Under the pieces are notes generated by a model. That model had not been told where the DNA came from, searched no databases, and saw only the letters and a list, made by a program, of their open reading frames with translations. A DNA stretch of 64,000 nucleotides from Dendrolimus kikuchii (lineage: Eukaryota > Arthropoda > Insecta > Lepidoptera > Lasiocampidae), in the NCBI GenBank assembly GCA_019925095.2, contig CM034414.1:3636001-3700000 (forward strand), read 5' to 3'. Numbering within the stretch: position 1 is the stretch's first letter; each line of letters opens with the position of its first letter. Shown here piece by piece: positions 40,683 to 50,535 of this stretch. Made by a program: the position numbers and the translations under genes.

Positions 40683-40985
40683 TTTATTATCGATATACTT
40701 ATCGATATACCAAAAATCCGCAAGACTAACACTATCACTATCTCGTAATATACCAAGGAAATATACCCATTTCATACAAATCATACAACTCCCATATAAA
40801 CAGAGTGAGACAACAACACAATTAACGATCACGTGCACAAGCGCGATCTGCACTCTCATCGTGGACACTTATGTGCTATTAGTGAGCTAAAGAGTAACGG
40901 TTTTAAGCGCGGTAATTTTTTGTTTTTTATTATTCCGACATTTCGGCCACTTTTCAGTAGCCGTGATTACGGAAGACAAGGATAT
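40683..40985 (+). repeat. Dispersed repeat, partner of 32.0 kb, plus TTTCAGTAGCCGTGAT block
   Basis: 40683-40880 matches 32004-32200. The following CATTTCGGCCACTTTTCAG, CCGTGATTACGGAAGACAA block recurs at 50690-50735. Confidence 0.65.
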
Positions 40986-41073
40986 TGTGGCGAAATTAAT
41001 GCCAACATTATAAGCTAGCACCCAAACGCGTAGCTAATATTAATCTATGTAGCATACAAAACATCGCGCCGTT

Positions 41074-41393
41074 GAGAGTTTTAGGCGGGAACTGAAAGGA
41101 GATGTTGTGCTGTGCAGTTTTATTCCCTAAAAATGTGTAAAATTACTCTAAAATGAACAATAGTTGTAGGATATTGATAGTTTTTGAGTAGTAATTATGT
41201 GTTTTGTGAGAAATGTGAACTGTAAAGTCAAATGTGGCCATTTGAGTTGTCACAAGAACTCCGTTGAATGCCACTAGCTGATAACCTACATTTCAGCTGT
41301 GCTACACATAGGTTTAAGAAAATGAAGAAACTATATTGAATCTAAGATCTGGTTTAAAGGCCTAGCTGCCAAGCCACAAAATCCAAAAAAAAA
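41074..41393 (+). mobile_element. Family D short retroposon, 11-bp target-site duplication
   Basis: GAGAGTTTTAGGCGGGAACT to ATCCAAAAAAAAAA. ATCGCGCCGTT (41063-41073) and ATCGCACCGTT (41394-41404) flank it with one mismatch. Confidence 0.87.
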
Positions 41394-41568
41394 ATCGCAC
41401 CGTTATATGACAGAGCGGGCTCAACGTTTCCCGCCACATTAGGTTGGCGCGACTCACCATCTTTCAAAAACCGAACGACAGCTCGAGTTCGGGACAGTTC
41501 GACACACGCCTTCAACGCGGGCACACGAAACTCATGGTCGTGTACAAATTCAGTGCGTGCCTTTTTAT

Positions 41569-41785
41569 CCATGCAGGAACTGAGAAAGCATACAATTTCC
41601 TGCGCTGAGACGGTCTGTCGTAAGAGGTAACAGTCAGGTGGTGGGGTATTTGCCCGTCTGGATGGCTATCACTCCTGGTCTAGAGTACGCCGCTATAACG
41701 ACCTTGAGTTGTGTTCCGGCATTAATGGCCAAGTTCCAGTCTCCCTTTAGAGAGCGGCAGCAAATTGGTAGCACCATTGGTGTTG
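41569..41785 (+). repeat. Family A repeat, left part, split by an insertion
   Basis: ATCCATGCAGGAACTGAG to GCACCATTGGTGTT. The unit resumes at 42104. Confidence 0.78.
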
Positions 41786-42103
41786 ACGACAAAATTCGTT
41801 ATATGAACGGCCCGCTCGGTGTTGCCTATAAAAAAAATAGAATTAATATAAAAATATAATTGAAATATTATTTACCTGTATATTTTGTTAATAAATAAAA
41901 GCATATATTGAATGCATAGAGAGAAGGAATGCACACGAACTTCACTCGGGATCGACCTGAGTCAGTTGCCCGTGACCACCGACCGTGATATATGTGCCCT
42001 GCATTCGGTTCTCTCGCAGCATTCAACGGCTAACTTTCAAACCCTTAAAAACCTTAATTAATTTCTCCTTTGCACCATTGAACGTTATATCCGGTTACAA
42101 TTG
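41786..42103. mobile_element. Unknown ~318-bp insertion inside a family A repeat
   Basis: ATTGGTGTT ends the left part and ATTGGTATT precedes the right part of the family A unit, suggesting a 9-bp target-site duplication with one mismatch. The insert starts GACGACAAAATTCG and ends CCGGTTACA. It has no poly(A) tail and no clear TIRs. Confidence 0.5.
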
Positions 42104-42176
42104 GTATTACAAATATCCATAGGCGATGTTAACCACTTTCCATCAGAATGTCTGCTTGTCTGCTGCAATAAAAAAT
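42104..42176 (+). repeat. Family A repeat, right part
   Basis: ACAAATATCCATAGGCGATG through GTCTGCTGCAATAAAAAAT completes the unit begun at 41569. Confidence 0.75.
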
Positions 42177-42228
42177 ATGTCAATATTACTCCAAAGCACT
42201 CTATACGCCTTTTTGTTTTATATTTCAG

Positions 42229-42322
42229 TCTGAATCAGTACTCATGATAAAGCCTTATTTACCCTTATTAACACCCTCAGAGATGCATATTGTGATGTCG
42301 TCTGGATTTGCTACCGTTTCTG
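42229..42322 (+). CDS. CNT: CNT nucleoside transporter, exon 8 (helical hairpin 1)
   Basis: Acceptor TTTTATATTTCAG, donor GTAAGC; phase 0 in, phase 1 out. It encodes SESVLMIKPYLPLLTPSEMH and IVMSSGFATVSG (last Gly completed by the next exon). It aligns with TEAPLLIRPYL..MT.SE.H.VM..G.ATI.G of SLC28. The key base-contacting Glu is kept; Thr is Ser and the usual Pro is Val. Confidence 0.93.
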
Positions 42323-42429
42323 GTAAGCATTTGATTTTGATTCAACACCTGTTTATAACGTTAGTAACATTTTATGTGGGAATTTTTGACGGCAACTTGG
42401 AGAACTATCTTTTGCTGTACAGTTATAAG

Positions 42430-43358
42430 TAATACCTGATTATAGCCACGACTACTTAAAGGCCATCCTGGGATAGTGTTAGTGTTAGTGACTGTGTCAC
42501 GCAGATGTAGCCAAGGGTTTAATGAGTTATTTGAGATGCTAAATATTGACAGATAACAAATATGGCGAATCATTAACAGCGTTATTTTTAACGCAATAAA
42601 CAAGATCATTTGGCCACAGTAACGCAGATGGAGCAGAGGCATTGGTAACTGTGTCCCAATGCTACTTATAACGTTAAAATATAACGCGATAACAAATAGC
42701 TACATTAGTATATAACTGTATATATATGAGTTATGTGCCAATATTTAACGTCCTTAACAATGTCGCATCTCAAATAAGGCATTAACCTCTTGGCTACATC
42801 TATGTAACACAGTCACCAATAACATTATCCCATGTAACTAACAATAAAACTTATACACATATTCAAACCAACGCGCACTATCATCGCATTGCATTACACG
42901 CACACTCACAAACAAACCAAGACACACAAAGAGCCTAAAAATTAATAACCCAGGCACAGAAAAGAAAAAACCAACACACATGACACTAGATAGGACTATA
43001 TATAAGTATAGATATAAGGCCAACACTGCACATGCACTTCCTCACAACACCAGCATGTAACAGATACACTCTACATTAGTATAAGTTTAGTATTAAAAAT
43101 AGGATAAATTAATATAATAAGTTAATCTTAAGGTACACCATAACATATAAATCACTAAATTAATGTCAAACACAGTAACAAAAATAAACAATAAGCGTGT
43201 ATGGACTCTAAAATCTTTCATAGAAATTAAGTAGTAAAAAAAGGTACGGAACTCGAGTCCGTAGAGATGTTAAGAAAAAAAAAACCTTATCCCATGTGCA
43301 ACAGGAATATAAACCTAAATGATGGCGTTCCAAACTTATTCTATGCTTATGGTGTTTT
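42430..43358. other. No gene seen (intron 8)
   Basis: AT-rich intron sequence with short direct repeats of AACATTATCCCATGTAAC / CACAGTCACCAATAA type. No exon-like open frames flanked by splice signals. Confidence 0.4.
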
Positions 43359-44084
43359 GGAGTCATCCACAAATTACGTCACAGGAATTTCATGATTTTT
43401 TGACCCCTCCCCTGTCTTTGTCACAGCTGGTCACATTCGTGAGAATTCTCCTTGTTGCTGATGTTTAATTTTGCAAATTTGCATCAAGAAATTATTAAAT
43501 AAAAAAACAGCCGTTCCGTAGTTAACTTTTATTTCCATTTAAATTATTTTTTAATAATTAAATAGAGATAGAGTTGGAAATATTAGGGAGATTCTCGTTA
43601 ATTGTTCAAATTTCGTGTTTTAAAGCTTAAAATTTTTAAAATTAGTAATAAAAATTAGTTTTTGAAAAATGACGTCACGAAGTTATGACCCTTCCCACTC
43701 CTTGTCACACAATGGACGCATTAGTAGCTCACAACACCCAAAATGGTCGGTCAGCCATTACTCCTGGCGACCGCGATCGTTATAGTCGTGGCGAAAAGTC
43801 ACAACGACCCATGTCAAGAGTTGGGTCTCAGTAGGCGTTGACCACAGAGAATTAATTCTCTCTATCTCTTGAGATTACAAATGGCGTGATTTTCAAATCA
43901 ATCAATGACATTTGCGTATTTCGTCGTTTATGATATCAACGCCCCATAATCCGTTCCACTAGAACGTGAGACTATGTTTAGTTTGTGAACGTGGTCGTTG
44001 TGAGTCTCTTCTGGAACGTAGCCAATGTCACACTCGTCGACCCCCTCACCCCCTTAGCGTGTGACGTAATTTCTGAATGACTCC
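43359..44084. mobile_element. TIR DNA element with 25-bp inverted ends, containing a family F insertion
   Basis: Left end GGAGTCATCCACAAATTACG (43359-) and right end (reverse complement from 44084) GGAGTCATTCAGAAATTACG match at 22 of 25 bases. No transposase frame is present. A family F element occupies 43715-44030. It lies in intron 8. Confidence 0.82.
43715..44030 (-). mobile_element. Family F TIR element
   Basis: CGCATTAGTAGCTCACAACA through GGGTCTCAGTAGGCGTTGAC to GTCTCTTCTGGAACGTAGCC; it interrupts the larger TIR element. Confidence 0.75.
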
Positions 44085-44240
44085 TTATTGACAAAACCCT
44101 GAACGGAGTAATTTAATCTACCACATAAATACATTCGTTTAGGAAAAATTTGAATGTGAGACACAAACACGTTTTTGCCTGAAACACTAAGAAAACCTCA
44201 AAACTGGAATACCGCTCATCGCTTAACTATTACCTTTCAG

Positions 44241-44400
44241 GAACGATTCTAGCTGCATACATTGGTTTTGGCGCTGAACCAGCTCACCTTGTCACGGCGA
44301 GTGTTATGTCAGCACCTGCAGCGATCTGCTATGGAAAGTTACTGCTTCCAGAGACCAAAAGATCACTTACTACAGTTGATAATATACAACCAGTTGTGTG
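44241..44400 (+). CDS. CNT: CNT nucleoside transporter, exon 9
   Basis: Acceptor ATTACCTTTCAG; donor GTGCGT is non-consensus at the third position but keeps phase (1 in, 2 out). It encodes TILAAYIGFGAEPAHLVTAS, VMSAPAAICYGKLLLPETKR and SLTTVDNIQPVV. G..LGAYI.FG and L..ASVM.AP.A....KL..PE are signature SLC28 sequence. Thr after the glycine corresponds to Thr347 of human CNT2 (Ser353 in CNT1). A family A repeat starts within 20 bp of the donor. Confidence 0.92.
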
Positions 44401-44418
44401 GTGCGTTGACTAATATTT

Positions 44419-44722
44419 TTTTATTGCTGGAGTACAGCAGACAGGCTGACAGCCCAACTGTGATGGAAAGTGGTTACCGTCGCCTATAAACATTTGCAAC
44501 ATTAAAGGTGCCACCAATGTCCTGCTGGACTCGTAGATGGGGTTGGAACCTGACCACTAATGCCGAAACAGAACTCAAGGTTGTTATGGCGGCATGCTCT
44601 AGACCAGATGTGGTAGCCATCCACTTAGGCAAATGCCCTACCTATCACCTACCTGTGGGTTGTTTTGTCGCCTCTTACAATAGGCCGCCTGGCCGCAGGA
44701 ATTTGTATTCTTTCTTCGTTCC
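44419..44722 (-). repeat. Family A repeat, variant subfamily
   Basis: TTTATTGCTGGAGTACAGCAG to TTTCTTCGTTCCG. Variant CCCAACTGTGATGG, as at 11.1 and 12.9 kb. The element 5' tip is missing. Confidence 0.82.
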
Positions 44723-44762
44723 GATTTTCGATATGCAGTCTTTTCCCGGAATTACTGGTTTA

Positions 44763-45092
44763 TCCTAGTTTTGTCCAAGGCCTTTCGACAAACCCCGAAA
44801 TAAATTCAAATTTCGGTATTTGATTAAAATATTCTTAGTCAAACTTAAAAGTACCTAACTTTTTAGTCAAACATCGAACGTAAAATAATCTGTTTCGGGC
44901 TTTGCTTAGTCGATCCTAGAAGCGACTAAGGCAGACTCGGTCGAATGTCGATTCGTACTGCACTTGTTACATGTTTAATGTCTCTCCTAGTTTAGACAAA
45001 AATTCGTTAGTCAAAGGCAGAAAAATGTCATTTATTTGGACTTTGACTAAGGCTTTATGTCAGACCTGAGGTTTGACTGGTCAAACCTAGGA
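44763..45092. mobile_element. Putative TIR element with TTAGTCAAA-type internal repeats
   Basis: TCCTAGTTTTG (44763-44773) is inverted at 45082-45092 (CAAACCTAGGA) with one mismatch. The inside holds many TAGTCAAA / TTTGACTAA words in both orientations. Non-coding. Confidence 0.55.
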
Positions 45093-45369
45093 GCGCGAGA
45101 GCTTCGGTGTTTGACTATAACACATATACATAAGTAGAATATTACATGAGTGTGAGTGAAAAAGAATATCATAGTTTTTCATTGTTTCCGACGAATCACA
45201 AGTGTGGTTTACAATTTAATTTTCGAAGTCATATTTTCTCTTATAATTATTTTAGATACAGAAACCAAACTGACAATTTTCAAATGTCAAACTTAAACAT
45301 ACGTTTGACAGTTGCGATTGTCAATACAGTTTCTGCAATTAAACATGTCGGTGCTTTAGTCTCTGAATG

Positions 45370-45719
45370 GGCGCGTTCCTTTAGTATCACGCAACGCCCA
45401 AAATGCTCCGTCTGCCGTTCCACAAGGCGACCACGGTCGTTATGGTCGTGGCGAAAACGTCACCAATGACGTCATTATTTTTGATTACACACAACGACCC
45501 ATATCAAAAGGTGGGTCGAAGTAGGCGTTGACCACAAAACATTAACTCTCTATCGATTGACATTGAAAATGGCGCGATTTTCACATCAACCAATGGTGTT
45601 TGTGTATTTCGTCGTTAATGACATCAATGCTCCATAATCCGTTCCACTAGAGTTTATGATTGTGATGTAACGGGAACTATCGCGGTCGTGAACGTGGTCG
45701 TTGTGAGTCTCCTGTGGAT
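45370..45719 (-). mobile_element. Family F TIR element, near full length
   Basis: GGGCGCGTTCCTTTAGTATC to TCGTTGTGAGTCTCCTGTGG, with AATGACGTCATTATTTTTG in the middle and AAAGGTGGGTCGAAGTAGGC. Confidence 0.78.
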
Positions 45720-45786
45720 ATTTATTTGAATTTGTGAGTGACAGGTTGTCAGCTGTTTAACCATTTTAGTTTTTTTTTTGTTTTAG

Positions 45787-45998
45787 TGAAGACCAATCAG
45801 TTTTGTCAGCTGCTACCCGTGGCGCTACCAATGGGATATCGCTTATACTTAACATTATAGCGAATATCGTAGCCTTTGTGGCGTTTATAGCGTTTCTGAA
45901 TGGTTTTTTGGGATACTGCGGAGGCTTGCTGGGATACCCGGAGCTCAACTTAGAATGGATAATGGGCAAGATCTTCATACCACTATGCTGGGCAATGG
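45787..45998 (+). CDS. CNT: CNT nucleoside transporter, exon 10
   Basis: Acceptor TTTTTTTTTGTTTTAG, donor GTAAGT; phase 2 in, phase 1 out. It encodes EDQSVLSAATRGATNGISLI, LNIIANIVAFVAFIAFLNGF, LGYCGGLLGYPELNLEWIMG and KIFIPLCWAMG. AA..GA...I.L..NI.AN.IAFLA...F.N and the L.S...I.....P....MG ending match the family. No defects. Confidence 0.95.
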
Positions 45999-46014
45999 GT
46001 AAGTATTCAATTTC

Positions 46015-46228
46015 CTAGGTATTTGTCCGTCTGGATGGCTGGGTCTACAGTATGCCGCCATAACGAACTTGCGTTGTGTTCCGGCATTATTGGCGAAGTT
46101 CCAGCCTCCCTTTTGAGAGCGGCAGCACACTGTTAGCTCCTTTGGTGTTACAAATAGCCAAAGGCAATGGTAACCGCTTTCCATCAGGTAGGCCGTCTGC
46201 CTGTCAGCTGAACACATGCAATAAAAAA
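46015..46228 (+). repeat. Family A repeat, 5'-truncated
   Basis: Starts CTAGGTATTTGTCCGTCTGG and ends ACACATGCAATAAAAAAAGG; it begins only 17 bp after exon 10. Confidence 0.8.
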
Positions 46229-46283
46229 AGGATGCAATATCGATGTCTTCGAAAGTAAAACATCGATGTGTATAAAATACTAG

Positions 46284-46800
46284 AGTTTACCCCGCGGCTC
46301 GGTCGCCGGTCAACCTCTAGTGCGTACTTCTTGGTTAAAGAGCAGGCGGTACAGGTTACATTGTATTAATTTTTTATGTATTTGCCCCCGAAGATTCAAT
46401 TCGTTTTATATCGCAAAATCCCCTTCCCTGTCTATCTGTAAACTATATAAATAACAAAACTTAACAAAAATGACAACATGGACGACAAGTGGACCAAGTG
46501 TACGAAATAAAAATCACAAAACCTATCCTAGTTTCCGGGATAACCTTTACATAAATCTATCCCATTATCCGTGATGAAAAGTATCCCTTGGCCACCCTTG
46601 GTATTAAAATTACATATGTACCAAATATCAGCCAAATCGGTCTAATAGTCTTTCCGTAAAAGGATAACAAATACAGAGACAAATATATTTTTATCCCGGA
46701 AACTATCCCATTTTTCGGGATAAAAAGTATCCTTTGTAGTAGTATCCTCTGGTATCCTCGGCATCGAAAATATATATATACTGAATATCAGCCAAATCGA
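46284..46800 (+). repeat. Dispersed repeat with GTTTACCCCGCGGC head
   Basis: TAGAGTTTACCCCGCGGCTC, TTTCCGGGATAACCTTTA and ATCGAAAATATATATATACT match 22220-22800. It ends before the (CAGA)n tail seen there. Confidence 0.65.
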
Positions 46801-47090
46801 AGACGATATACATTTTTATAATGTAGACTTTGTTTTGCCACAGCTCTGCGTTACGAGTTTTATTTTAAATTATAAATCCTTTGTTTAGTTTGCGAAAATG
46901 TAATCAAGAGTGAAAATTAAACGAGCTATTTCGAACAGGTGGTGTGCCCAAAATATTGTGTCGGGTCAATGTCATGGTTGGTTCGCCATCCCTGGTCTAT
47001 TTTGTACAGTCTGCATGCTAAGTAAGTTACGCCTGAAGTTAGGAACTTAAGAGTTTTGATTAAATCAATTAAAATAATTACTGTTTTCAG

Positions 47091-47206
47091 GTGTGCCATG
47101 GGAAGAATGTGAACTGGTCGGGACCTTAATCGGTCTGAAGACCGTCGTGAACGAATTCGTAGCCTACCAGCGTATGGGGGAAATGAAAAGGGACGGCTTG
47201 TTATCG
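47091..47206 (+). CDS. CNT: CNT nucleoside transporter, exon 11
   Basis: Acceptor TTACTGTTTTCAG, donor GTAGTT; phase 1 in, phase 0 out. It encodes VPWEECELVGTLIGLKTVVN, EFVAYQRMGEMKRDGLLS. V.WE.C..V..L.G.K...NEFVAY is the SLC28 signature; the Glu of NEF corresponds to the ribose-binding Glu332 of the Vibrio cholerae CNT structure. Confidence 0.95.
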
Positions 47207-47294
47207 GTAGTTATCTTTTGTTATCGTTGTAAATTAAATTTTTCCACCTACGAGATACAAGAACTAACATACATTACTCTACGAATTGAGTGAG

Positions 47295-47410
47295 TTTTAA
47301 AAGAGATGCAGTTCGAGTCAGTGAGTTGTTGAGTGAGTCAGTGAGTTGTTGAGTGAGTGAGTGAGTTGTTGAGTGAGTGAGTTGTTGAGTGAGTGAGTGA
47401 GTTAGTGATT
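47295..47410 (+). repeat. (GAGT)n / GAGTTGTT microsatellite
   Basis: Repeated GAGTGAGT with interspersed GAGTTGTT in intron 11. Confidence 0.9.
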
Positions 47411-47585
47411 TTTAATAAAAACTAAAGTTTCAAGCTAATACTAGTAGTAAGTAAGCAAGTAATTGGTATAATGAATTTGCTTGAGACCATGATTTTTAAA
47501 AAAAACATCGCACGATACGGACTACAACTAAATATTTGATTGATTTTTGTTTGTAAAAATATATTATGGGATGCGTAGTAACTTA

Positions 47586-47851
47586 GGCTACGTTCCATTA
47601 GGGACTCACAACGACCACGTTCACGACCGCTATTTTTCCTGTTCCACTTGCTTGCGAGCGTTACAATCGTAAGCCCAAGCGGAACGGCTATTCGACTCAC
47701 CTCTTGACATGGGTCGTTGTGAGCGTTGTGTAATTGAAAATGATAACGTCATCAGTGACGTTTCCGCCACGACCACAACGATCGCGATCGCCTTGTGGAA
47801 CGACTAACGGAACATTTTGAGCGTTGTGAGCTACTAATGGAACGCCCTGTT
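47586..47851 (+). mobile_element. Family F TIR element, near full length
   Basis: GGCTACGTTCCATTAGGGAC to CTACTAATGGAACGCCC, with inverted ends related by CGTTCCATTAG. It contains AACGTCATCAGTGACGTTTC. Most compact copy, ~266 bp. Confidence 0.8.
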
Positions 47852-48023
47852 AGTAGTTAACTCGAGAACATTCGAATTGATAACATGACAACAATGACAG
47901 AAACAGGTTTACTGTCTGTGTCCCTTAAAAATTAGAGACTTAAGTCCATCAGTGGGATGTTTGCGAGCCGTTATATATTTGTATATTGTCTGGAAGGTGA
48001 TTTTGTTTAATGTCAATTTCTAG

Positions 48024-48143
48024 CCTCGATCCGAACTCATAGCAACTTACTCGCTATGCGGTTTCACGAATCCCGGATCCGCCGGGATAATGATTGGTGC
48101 GATTTCAGCAATGGCGCCCAACCAGCGGGAAACGCTCTCTAGT
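48024..48143 (+). CDS. CNT: CNT nucleoside transporter, exon 12
   Basis: Acceptor ATGTCAATTTCTAG, donor GTAAGC; phase 0 at both ends, 40 codons. It encodes PRSELIATYSLCGFTNPGSA and GIMIGAISAMAPNQRETLSS. RSE.IATY.LCGF.N.GS.GI..G....MAP aligns with the family; Asn and Ser of NPGS match the ribose-contacting Asn368/Ser371 of the bacterial structure. The family continues with a helix ending in an A.(I/M)AG motif, which was not found downstream. Confidence 0.94.
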
Positions 48144-48284
48144 GTAAGCATATTTGTTGTTGTTATAATGTTTATTATTTTTTTATAAATCCGATATCTT
48201 TAGTTTTGTATGAAAGTAAATTACAAAGAAATACCGGTGAATTTTTCAAGTGGGCCTTCAAGTACAAATCCTAAGCTATACGAG

Positions 48285-48504
48285 ACAGTGAAAAATCTTC
48301 AAAGGAGTATCGAGGCCGATTTTGACGTTGTCGTTTTCGTCTAAATCGGGTCAACAATCGAACCAGCTGAATTTGAAAAAATAAAACACATACTGTAGTG
48401 AAAAATCTTCAAAGGAGTATCGAGGCCGATTTTGACGTTGTCGTTTTCGTCAAAACGGGTCAACAATCGAATCAGCTGAATTTGAAAAAATAAAACACAT
48501 ACTG
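48285..48504 (+). repeat. Two tandem 110-bp repeats
   Basis: GTGAAAAATCTTCAAAGGAG starts at 48288 and again at 48398. Both units contain GAGGCCGATTTTGACGTTG and end ACACATACTGTA. Related to 430-575. Confidence 0.85.
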
Positions 48505-48676
48505 TATTATATATAATACTAAATGGTAATGTAGCATGTAAGGATTTTCTATGAAGGGATTTCAAACGTAATTATTGGAATTAATCTTAATTTATAAATG
48601 CTTATATTTTATTAAAGTAATACAATATTATAAACTAATATAAGTAGTAATAATCGAATACAATAAAAGAGAACTG

Positions 48677-49120
48677 TGTCGCGACGATGGCAAGAGACCG
48701 GACGGGATGTCTTTGGTGCCATGGAAGATGGAACGACCATTAGTTTGGGACGCAACGTGCGTTGACACTTTGGCAGCGTCCCATCTTCCGGATACGGCTG
48801 TGGTAGCTGGTGCAGCAGCCGCCCGACAAGAGGACCTAAAACGCCGCAAATATGCATCCGTTGGTAGTGGATATATATTTGCGGCTTTTGGTGTCGAAAC
48901 TGTCGGGCCATGGGGTCCAGAAGCCCATCGCCTTTATCGAGACCTATCAAAACGGTTGATAGATGTCTCACGAAATCAAAACTCTGGCCTGTATTTTGGG
49001 CAACGCATAGGCGTTGCCATACAACGTGGCAATGCAGCCAGTGTTTTGGGAACGTTCCCAACTGACGGTGATTTGGGACCTATTTACTATTTGTAGTTTT
49101 TATCTTTTATAAATTAAGTT
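48677..49120 (+). pseudogene. Family C retroelement ORF C-terminus, longest intact copy
   Basis: The frame encodes RDDGKRPDGMSLVPWKM, RPLVWDATCVDTLAASHLP, LKRRKYASVGSGYIFAAFGV, ETVGPWGPEAHRLYRDLSKR, LIDVSRNQNSGLYFGQRI and VLGTFPTDGDLG, with a stop at 49094. It is free of stops over ~140 codons. The PDG..(L)VPW..G/E.PLVWD pattern with downstream Lys/Arg could mark a nuclease-like fold, but this is a guess. The parent element class is not determined. It lies in the intron after exon 12. Confidence 0.7.
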
Positions 49121-49198
49121 GTGTATATATATATATATTATTAGAATAGGCAAAATATGTAAAATAAATTTCAATGGAAATAAATGTTACCTTGGTTT

Positions 49199-49275
49199 TT
49201 ATAAAAGAGAACTTAACTTATTTATATTGTATTCTACCCATAGTCCCTAAAGACTATAAGTATAATACTGAATGA
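49199..49275 (-). repeat. Family C terminal hairpin fragment
   Basis: TTGTATTCTACCCATAGTCC and GACTATAAGTATAATACTGA reproduce the inverted-repeat end of family C in reverse orientation. Confidence 0.65.
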
Positions 49276-49384
49276 TTAATAAATGCTTATTAAAAATATA
49301 CAAATTTTTATGATTTCTATATTTGATAACATTGGGCGGGGTTAAATGACAGGATAGAATAAATAGAAAGGACAAGAATAATGA

Positions 49385-49545
49385 TAGTGTTTTTTTTCCA
49401 AACCAGCCGATTCGATTTCTGACATGGGTAATAAATTTTTCAAAAATCTCATGATACCACTTTAGTTTTCGTCAAAATCGGCTCCAGGATTCCTTTGAAT
49501 GTTTTTCGCCATTTGGTTTATTGTAGGATTTGGTCCTAATCCTAA
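49385..49545 (-). repeat. Dispersed repeat, partner of 430-575
   Basis: AACCAGCCGATTCGATTTCT, TGACATGGGTAATAAATTT and TCGTCAAAATCGGCTCCAGG correspond to the reverse complement of 470-560. Confidence 0.6.
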
Positions 49546-49619
49546 AGGGCCACTTGAAAAATTCATTCTGTATATCCATCCTTACAAACTTTCTACCTTT
49601 ATTTTATCAACTTGCACTT

Positions 49620-50165
49620 AACAACTGCCCGCGACTTCGTTCGATTGGAATAGTAAAAAAAAAAGTTAAAGTAAGCTTTTTTAAAAAACTTTTTAAATAC
49701 AAACTTTTATGATCCTGGATATCATGTAGCAGCAGAGTGCTAGCCAAGACAAGTAAAACGAGCCCAAACACGACGGGTCTATCTTGTTCAGTACAGGAGT
49801 TCCTATAGCCACCTTCCGACTTGATCGTCATCAGATCAGCTCCATGGTACCATATTATTGCATTGTCACGCAATATACATATGTGTGCAAAATTTCAGCT
49901 CAATCGAAAACCGGGAAGTTGGTCAAATTTAACTTGCAAGATTCCACCCGAACTTACATATATACATACATAGGTACATCCATTGCAAGTTAAATAAAAG
50001 CTTGTAAAAACCTCCCGATTTTGAAATATTCTTCATTGGTGCTCAGCTCCTGTTGGTTTTAGCGTGATGATATATAGCCTATAACCTTCCCCGATAAATG
50101 GACTACCTAACACTGAAAGAACTTTTCAAATCAGACCAGTAGTTCTTGAGATTAGCGCGTTCATT
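49620..50165. repeat. Dispersed repeats (GCCCGCGACTTCG block; inverted CTAATCTCAGGAAC block)
   Basis: 49620-49990 contains GCCCGCGACTTCGTTCG and ends ATCCATTGCAAGTTAAATAA. 50020-50165 is the reverse complement of the repeat at 12.13-12.30 kb (TAGCGTGATGATATATAGCC, CAGTAGTTCTTGAGATTAGC). Confidence 0.6.
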
Positions 50166-50535
50166 ATTCTTCATTTTACACAAAAAGTTACATAGACAAT
50201 TATAAAACAGTGGTGATGTACAAAGGCGAGCTTAACCCTAAAAGAGTTTTCTTCCAGCAAACCTATGAGTCTAGCGAGAAGGGGTGAAGCAAAAGGCAGG
50301 GTTGTGTACGCAAAAGATATTTTACGTTATAACGTATAATATAAATAAATTAACAAAAATAAATTATATACAAGATACTCATAAGATATATACATATAAA
50401 CATACATATATAGTGTAAAATACACCCTTATCCTTATAAATATAAGGATAATTTAGCATAGATAGTGTTCTTTGACTTTTTTTTTGAAACTGCTCTCCGA
50501 GAATTCTTACGGTCTTAGTCATATTGAGTTAAAGG

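Noticed and set aside
45146..45469. 107-codon frame MSVSEKEYHSFSLFPTNHKC as a gene
   Set aside because: It runs into a family F transposon and has no recognised domain or splice context.
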